A stretch of DNA of 64,000 nt from assembly GCF_049800835.1 (NCBI RefSeq), contig NZ_JBNAFU010000001.1, forward strand, positions 1,302,001 to 1,366,000. The letters are read 5' to 3'. A model generated the notes under the pieces. That model did no database searches. It had not been told where the DNA came from and worked only from the letters and a program-made list of their open reading frames with translations. Numbering within the stretch: position 1 is the first letter of the stretch; every line of letters starts with the position of its first letter. Source of the stretch: Dinoroseobacter sp049800835 (GTDB taxonomy: Bacteria > Pseudomonadota > Alphaproteobacteria > Rhodobacterales > Rhodobacteraceae). The translations under genes were made by a program, and so were the position numbers. This document shows positions 60,960 through 64,000 of the stretch, piece by piece.

Positions 60960-61116
60960 ATCCGCCTGAGACCTTCGTTGGCGAGGGAATCGGGCCCGCA
61001 ATGGTACGAAAACAGCTTTGGGTTCGCGGGATGCTTGATCGGAAACCCGATCGACTGCACCATCCGCGCGGAGGCGCGCCACTCGGGCATGTCGAGCAAG
61101 ATAGGACACTGAAAAT

Positions 61117-61650
61117 ATGGTTAAAAAAGTCTTTCTGAGTGGTCACGGCGGTTGGAAGCCCGAGAGCGGATACACCCGCCTGCCAAAGGGCTGCAAGATT
61201 CACTTCTACACGGATTTCGCGAAAAACCTGATCACGGGGATGGAGTACCAGATCCTGCGCGGTGACTACACCGACATCCAGCACAGCGTCGACGAATACA
61301 TGCAGTGCCCCGATCTGCGACTGTCGAGCCAGGACGAGAAGTGGACCAAGAGGTCGGAGACGGAGCTTGCCAAACGGAACGATCCCGACTGTTCGATCAT
61401 GATCGCCCCGGCGGGAGGCGCGACCTTGTCGGAACTTTTCCAAAGCTGGACAAAGGGTAATTCCGGCGAGGTCGAATTTCACTGGATGGCCTGCCAGACC
61501 CTTGGGTTGAAACAGGTCGGCGGCAGAAGTCATGGCCTGAATGCGGGCGATTTTTCCCACAGCGACAAGGCCAAGGCGCGCTACCGGATCAAGTCGAACG
61601 GCAAGGGCAAGTACATGTGGATGACAGACGACGGAAAAATCGTCGCTTAG
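61117..61650 (+). CDS. Stv-like 'putative adhesin' domain protein
   Basis: 177 residues without a signal peptide or membrane helix. VFLSGHGGWKPESGYTRLPKG, KIHFYTDFAKNL, a charged middle with KWTKRSETELAKRND, MIAPAGGATLSELFQSW and FHWMACQTLGLKQ match, from memory, the domain that databases label 'putative adhesin Stv'. The G-H-G-G and A-C-Q segments could be an enzyme pocket, but no mechanism is known to me. Base composition is a little less GC-rich than that of its neighbours. It is convergent with a cysteine peptidase gene 72 nt away, with which it may form a cassette. Confidence 0.55.
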   Translation: MVKKVFLSGHGGWKPESGYTRLPKGCKIHFYTDFAKNLITGMEYQILRGDYTDIQHSVDEYMQCPDLRLSSQDEKWTKRSETELAKRNDPDCSIMIAPAGGATLSELFQSWTKGNSGEVEFHWMACQTLGLKQVGGRSHGLNAGDFSHSDKAKARYRIKSNGKGKYMWMTDDGKIVA

Positions 61651-61693
61651 AGAACGAGGCAACTGGAACACAGCCACGTCCATTTACAAAACG

Positions 61694-61715
61694 GCTGCCC
61701 GCGCGCGCGGGCAGC
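61694..61715 (-). terminator. Perfect palindromic terminator between the convergent pair
   Basis: GCTGCCCGCGC (61694-61704) with its exact complement GCGCGGGCAGC (61705-61715) forms a 22-bp palindrome. The minus-strand transcript continues with CGTTTTGT, a short T-run. It ends the peptidase gene and probably also the Stv-like gene. Confidence 0.75.
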
Positions 61716-61722
61716 GCCTAGG

Positions 61723-62268
61723 TTACTTGATGCTGACCAGTACCAGGCATTCGATCTCACCAAAGGTTGAGCCCTCTGCCCGCACGAGCGAATTGTCCTG
61801 CTTTTGCAAGAAAGGCAGGTAGCTGCCCATCATGAAATCATCTGAGTCCATCAGACCGATCCCCGCCGCCGGATCGAGAATGAGGTACTTTTCACCACCA
61901 CCGCACTTATTGGTCACAAGCACCGCATGATGGCCCCCATCGCGTTTGACGAACAGTACACCGACAACCAGCCCGTTTATCTTTTCGATGTGCTTGAAGA
62001 CTTCATTTTCGTCGATCACTTCGTATTTGAAGTATCGCGTCAGACACAAAACGAAGTCGGCGGAGTCGACGCCACCGTCGTCCCAATTGATTTTCCCTTG
62101 CGCAGTTGTTTCGATGGTTGCCCGCGCAACCGACTCTTCGTATTTCGGGCGACCAGCGAGTGGCCACATCATCCTGAGACATGCTGCAGCGCAGGACCAA
62201 TCCTTCTCCTGTTTGAAAAACAGATAGATCTTGCCATCCCCACCTTGTGCGATCGGAATATGTGCCAT
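61723..62268 (-). CDS. Papain/C39-like cysteine peptidase
   Basis: 181 residues. The catalytic Cys is in KDWSCAAACLRMMW (Cys near residue 26), the His in RDGGHHAVLVTNK and the third residue Asp in LILDPAAGI, the order of C39-like and C70-like peptidases. There is no transporter, signal peptide or bacteriocin gene beside it. It may process a partner or be a toxin-like effector. The ATG at 62268 is chosen because AGGGGAATTTCAC precedes it. The segment KYEESVARATIETTAQGKIN is unusual. Convergent with the Stv-like gene. Confidence 0.65.
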   Translation of the reverse strand: MAHIPIAQGGDGKIYLFFKQEKDWSCAAACLRMMWPLAGRPKYEESVARATIETTAQGKINWDDGGVDSADFVLCLTRYFKYEVIDENEVFKHIEKINGLVVGVLFVKRDGGHHAVLVTNKCGGGEKYLILDPAAGIGLMDSDDFMMGSYLPFLQKQDNSLVRAEGSTFGEIECLVLVSIK

Positions 62269-62459
62269 GTGAAATTCCCCTTTTGAAACACGTGAGACCC
62301 GACGCAGCTGGGTCTGGATCACCTTCAAAAATACCTTGCGACCAAATCCTCGCGGTCACACCAAGCCTAGAATGCCGGGAACGGGAAAGGTAGCCTTTTG
62401 CAGTCCGAGGGGCTGTTGCATTGCGGGGCGACCCGGTTGGACGGCAGCTTCTGTCACCC

Positions 62460-62475
62460 TGAAATATATATTTCA
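62460..62475. promoter_or_regulatory. AT-rich perfect palindrome before the B12-binding gene
   Basis: TGAAATATATATTTCA, a perfect 16-bp palindrome, 65 nt before the B12-binding protein GTG. Such an AT-only core is exceptional in this sequence. It could be a regulator site; the protein is not known. The remaining 62269-62459 stretch shows no gene. Confidence 0.45.
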
Positions 62476-62476
62476 A

Positions 62477-62494
62477 TGTCAGCTTTTATTGACA
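62477..62494 (+). promoter_or_regulatory. TGT-N12-ACA palindrome, PpsR/CrtJ-type site
   Basis: TGTCAGCTTTTATTGACA: TGT-N12-ACA with matching inner CA/TG, the consensus bound by PpsR/CrtJ. Its right part is a perfect TTGACA -35 box (62489-62494), but I see no good -10 at 17 nt. Since the adjacent gene is of the AerR/PpaA type, whose members act on PpsR/CrtJ, a link is plausible but inferred. Confidence 0.4.
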
Positions 62495-62540
62495 CGGCGG
62501 GGATAACGCCGCAGGTTGGCCTGACCGCGCGGGGAGATGC

Positions 62541-63404
62541 GTGCACCTGACACGGGGTTCGCAATGGGGAGTACGGCACTTGGCTTTGAACCTCGATCGC
62601 TACCGGGATGCGCAGGCCAGACTTCTTGAGCTGAAATCCCGCCTTCCCGAAGATGCCGTGACAGCCCTGGCGCGCGAGGTCCTTGACCGCGTGGCAGCGC
62701 GGGCGGCGGCCGAACGCCTTGCCGCGCCACCCGATGCCGAGATCGCGGCGTTGTGCGCGGCCCTGCTGTCGGAGGACCCGCAGGCCGGCGCGCAGTATAT
62801 TCGCGCCGTGCGCGCACGGGGCATTTCAGTCGACCGGGTGTACCTGGGCTTTCTGGCCGGTGCGGCCCGCAGATTGGGTGCGCAGTGGGACGAGGACCTG
62901 CTGACCTTTGCCGAGGTGACGCTCGGGACCAGTCGGATTTTCGGCATCGTGAATGCGCTGCAAACCGACGACATGACACCGGTTTCCTCCCCCCGTCGAG
63001 CCGCCGTTTTTGCCGCGGTTCCGGAAGAGACCCATACGCTCGGTGTGCGCATGGCGGCTGATCTGTTGCGCAAGGACGGGTGGGAGATCGACCTGCTCGT
63101 GGACTTGTCGCATGACGACCTTGTGGCAGCGATTGGCGCGAGAGAACCGCCTGTCGTCGGCCTGTCAGCGGCAGGCACGCGTGCGATCAAGGCGCTGTCT
63201 AGACTCGTGGTCGCGCTGAAACTGAACGATCCGGCCATTCGGATCGTTGTCAGCGGGGCGGTGGTGGACAGGGATGCAGAGACGCTCAAGCTGCTGGCCC
63301 TGGACGGCATGGCGGCGGATTTCGCAGCCGCCAAAGACCTGCTTGAAGACCTGTGCCAGCCCCATGCGCGCGCGGGTCAGCCCCGCGCGTTGAAAAAGTC
63401 GTAG
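62541..63404 (+). CDS. B12-binding regulator, AerR/PpaA-like
   Basis: 287 residues. An N-terminal helical half (about 15-145, with VYLGFLAGAARRLGAQWDEDLLTFAEVTLG) is followed by a B12-binding fold with the His ligand in EETHTLGVRMAADLLRKDGWE. Forty residues later SAAGTR and then VVSGAVV give the E-x-H-x2-G-x40-S-x-(V/A) pattern of AerR/LitR-type B12 proteins, not the DLHDIGK form of methyltransferases. It lacks a DNA-binding domain, so it would act as an antirepressor-like partner. The GTG has GGGGAGA upstream. It overlaps the uvrC 3' end by 28 nt. Confidence 0.75.
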   Translation: MHLTRGSQWGVRHLALNLDRYRDAQARLLELKSRLPEDAVTALAREVLDRVAARAAAERLAAPPDAEIAALCAALLSEDPQAGAQYIRAVRARGISVDRVYLGFLAGAARRLGAQWDEDLLTFAEVTLGTSRIFGIVNALQTDDMTPVSSPRRAAVFAAVPEETHTLGVRMAADLLRKDGWEIDLLVDLSHDDLVAAIGAREPPVVGLSAAGTRAIKALSRLVVALKLNDPAIRIVVSGAVVDRDAETLKLLALDGMAADFAAAKDLLEDLCQPHARAGQPRALKKS

Positions 63405-64000
63405 ATGGTTTGCGCCATCGCTTCGGAGATACCGTCCACCGCCTTTAGGTCCGCAAGGTTGGCGCGGCTGACCGCCTTGGCGGAGCCGAAATGCGCCAGC
63501 AGCGCGCGCTTGCGCGTGGCGCCGACGCCCGAGATTTCATCGAGCGGCGTGCGCGAGACGGATTTGGAGCGTTTCGCCCGGTGGGTGCCGATGGCAAAAC
63601 GGTGTGCCTCATCCCGCAGTCGCTGGACGAAGTAGAGCACCGGGTCGTTGTGTTTGAGGGCAGTGGGCCGGGCGCCGGGGCGATAGAACTCCTCCTTGCC
63701 GGCGTCGCGGTCCACGCCCTTGGCGACGCCGATGAAGGGGACATCCTCAACCCCCAGATCGCCAAGGATATCGGCCACGGCAGACACCTGCCCCGCCCCG
63801 CCATCGATCAGCAGAAGGTCAGGCCATGTGCCGCCCTCTCGGTCCGGGTCTTCTTTGAGCAAACGCTTGAAACGGCGGCTGAGCACCTCTTTCATCATGC
63901 CGAAGTCATCGCCCGGGGTCAGGTCATCGCCGCGGATGTTGAACTTGCGGTATTGCGATTTCACGAAGCCCTCCGGCCCGGCCACGATCATCGCGCCCAC
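63377..64000 (-). CDS. uvrC: UvrC excinuclease, C-terminal part
   Basis: At least 207 residues are visible; the N-terminal GIY-YIG and UVR domains lie beyond the right edge. The UvrC RNase-H-like 5'-incision domain shows IRGDDLTPGDDFGMM, WPDLLLIDGGAGQVS with a catalytic Asp, and FVQRLRDEAHRFAIGTHR with a catalytic His. The C-terminal (HhH)2 domain is SGVGATRKRALLAHFGS and VDGISEAMAQTIYDFF. It cuts on both sides of DNA lesions in excision repair. The 3' end overlaps the B12-binding gene by 28 nt. Confidence 0.94.
   Translation of the reverse strand: MGAMIVAGPEGFVKSQYRKFNIRGDDLTPGDDFGMMKEVLSRRFKRLLKEDPDREGGTWPDLLLIDGGAGQVSAVADILGDLGVEDVPFIGVAKGVDRDAGKEEFYRPGARPTALKHNDPVLYFVQRLRDEAHRFAIGTHRAKRSKSVSRTPLDEISGVGATRKRALLAHFGSAKAVSRANLADLKAVDGISEAMAQTIYDFFNARG

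Noticed and set aside
60881..61099. Minus-strand frame through the gap after recR
   Set aside because: It translates the paired repeat (AAKCKNG, LQNVQTH) and has no family; the apparent peptide is a by-product of the repeat.
61927..62286. Plus-strand frame opposite the cysteine peptidase
   Set aside because: The minus strand has the catalytic triad and a good ribosome site; the opposite frame has neither.
62269..62540. Possible cobalamin riboswitch before the B12-binding gene
   Set aside because: The gap is large enough, but I found no B12-box-like conserved core; only palindromes are visible.
1..64000. CRISPR arrays, tRNA, rRNA genes, insertion sequences
   Set aside because: No regularly spaced repeats, no cloverleaf-like sequence with a TTCGA arm and no transposase motif were seen by eye; the only structural RNA supported is ffs.

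Overview
The window is a GC-rich, almost fully coding chromosomal segment. Gene content and order point to an alphaproteobacterium of the Rhodobacterales (Roseobacter/Rhodobacter group). The markers are ccoNOQP and ccoGHIS next to an fnrL/hemN pair, the run SRP RNA - dnaX - ybaB - recR, a DUF1285/MoxR/DUF58/DUF4159 block, a glcDEF operon, a protein with a VPLPA-CTERM-like sorting tail, and stem-loop intergenic repeats of a Rhodobacterales type. This assignment is inference from protein families and synteny; no rRNA or tRNA gene was seen.

Layout. 1-5.7 kb: a partial gene, a P1-family peptidase, an arylformamidase-like hydrolase, succinate-semialdehyde dehydrogenase, a lipoate-ligase-like protein, an Hsp20 chaperone with a probable ROSE-type RNA thermometer, and a trypsin-like protease. 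5.7-13.2 kb: glycolate oxidase glcDEF and secreted or periplasmic proteins. 13.2-21.1 kb: a MoxR/BatA-like operon and DUF1285, DUF2798 and pseudouridine-synthase genes. 21.6-29.4 kb: DNA polymerase I, a hemolysin-III-type membrane protein, a zinc-finger protein, an orphan ABC ATPase, a HIT protein, a GT14-like glycosyltransferase and a sulfotransferase. 29.4-37.6 kb: gamma-glutamyltransferase, hemF, a lipoprotein, an unusual SDR, an rRNA-type methyltransferase, clpS, a HAD hydrolase and a D-Ala-D-Ala carboxypeptidase with a SPOR domain.

37.6-48.9 kb is a microaerobic respiration island: ccoS-ccoI-ccoH-ccoG, a secreted VPLPA-CTERM-like protein, ccoP-ccoQ-ccoO-ccoN, fnrL and hemN. Three FNR-type palindromes sit before ccoG, before ccoN and between fnrL and hemN, so cbb3 oxidase assembly, the oxidase itself, the oxygen sensor and anaerobic heme synthesis appear wired to one regulator. 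48.9-55.3 kb carries a yejABEF peptide importer and a membrane-anchored cytochrome c. 55.5-60.9 kb carries pheA, an SRPBCC protein, nudC, the SRP RNA gene, dnaX, ybaB and recR.

60.9-62.5 kb is the most accessory-looking stretch: a Stv-like (putative adhesin) protein and a convergent papain/C39-like cysteine peptidase. The window ends with an AerR/PpaA-like B12-binding protein, whose upstream region holds a TGT-N12-ACA palindrome, and the C-terminal part of uvrC.

The best candidates for undescribed biology are the 61-62.3 kb pair, the B12-binding regulator with its upstream palindromes, and a two-copy paired 18-bp element with an invariant 14-nt spacer (20744-20793 and 60910-60959).
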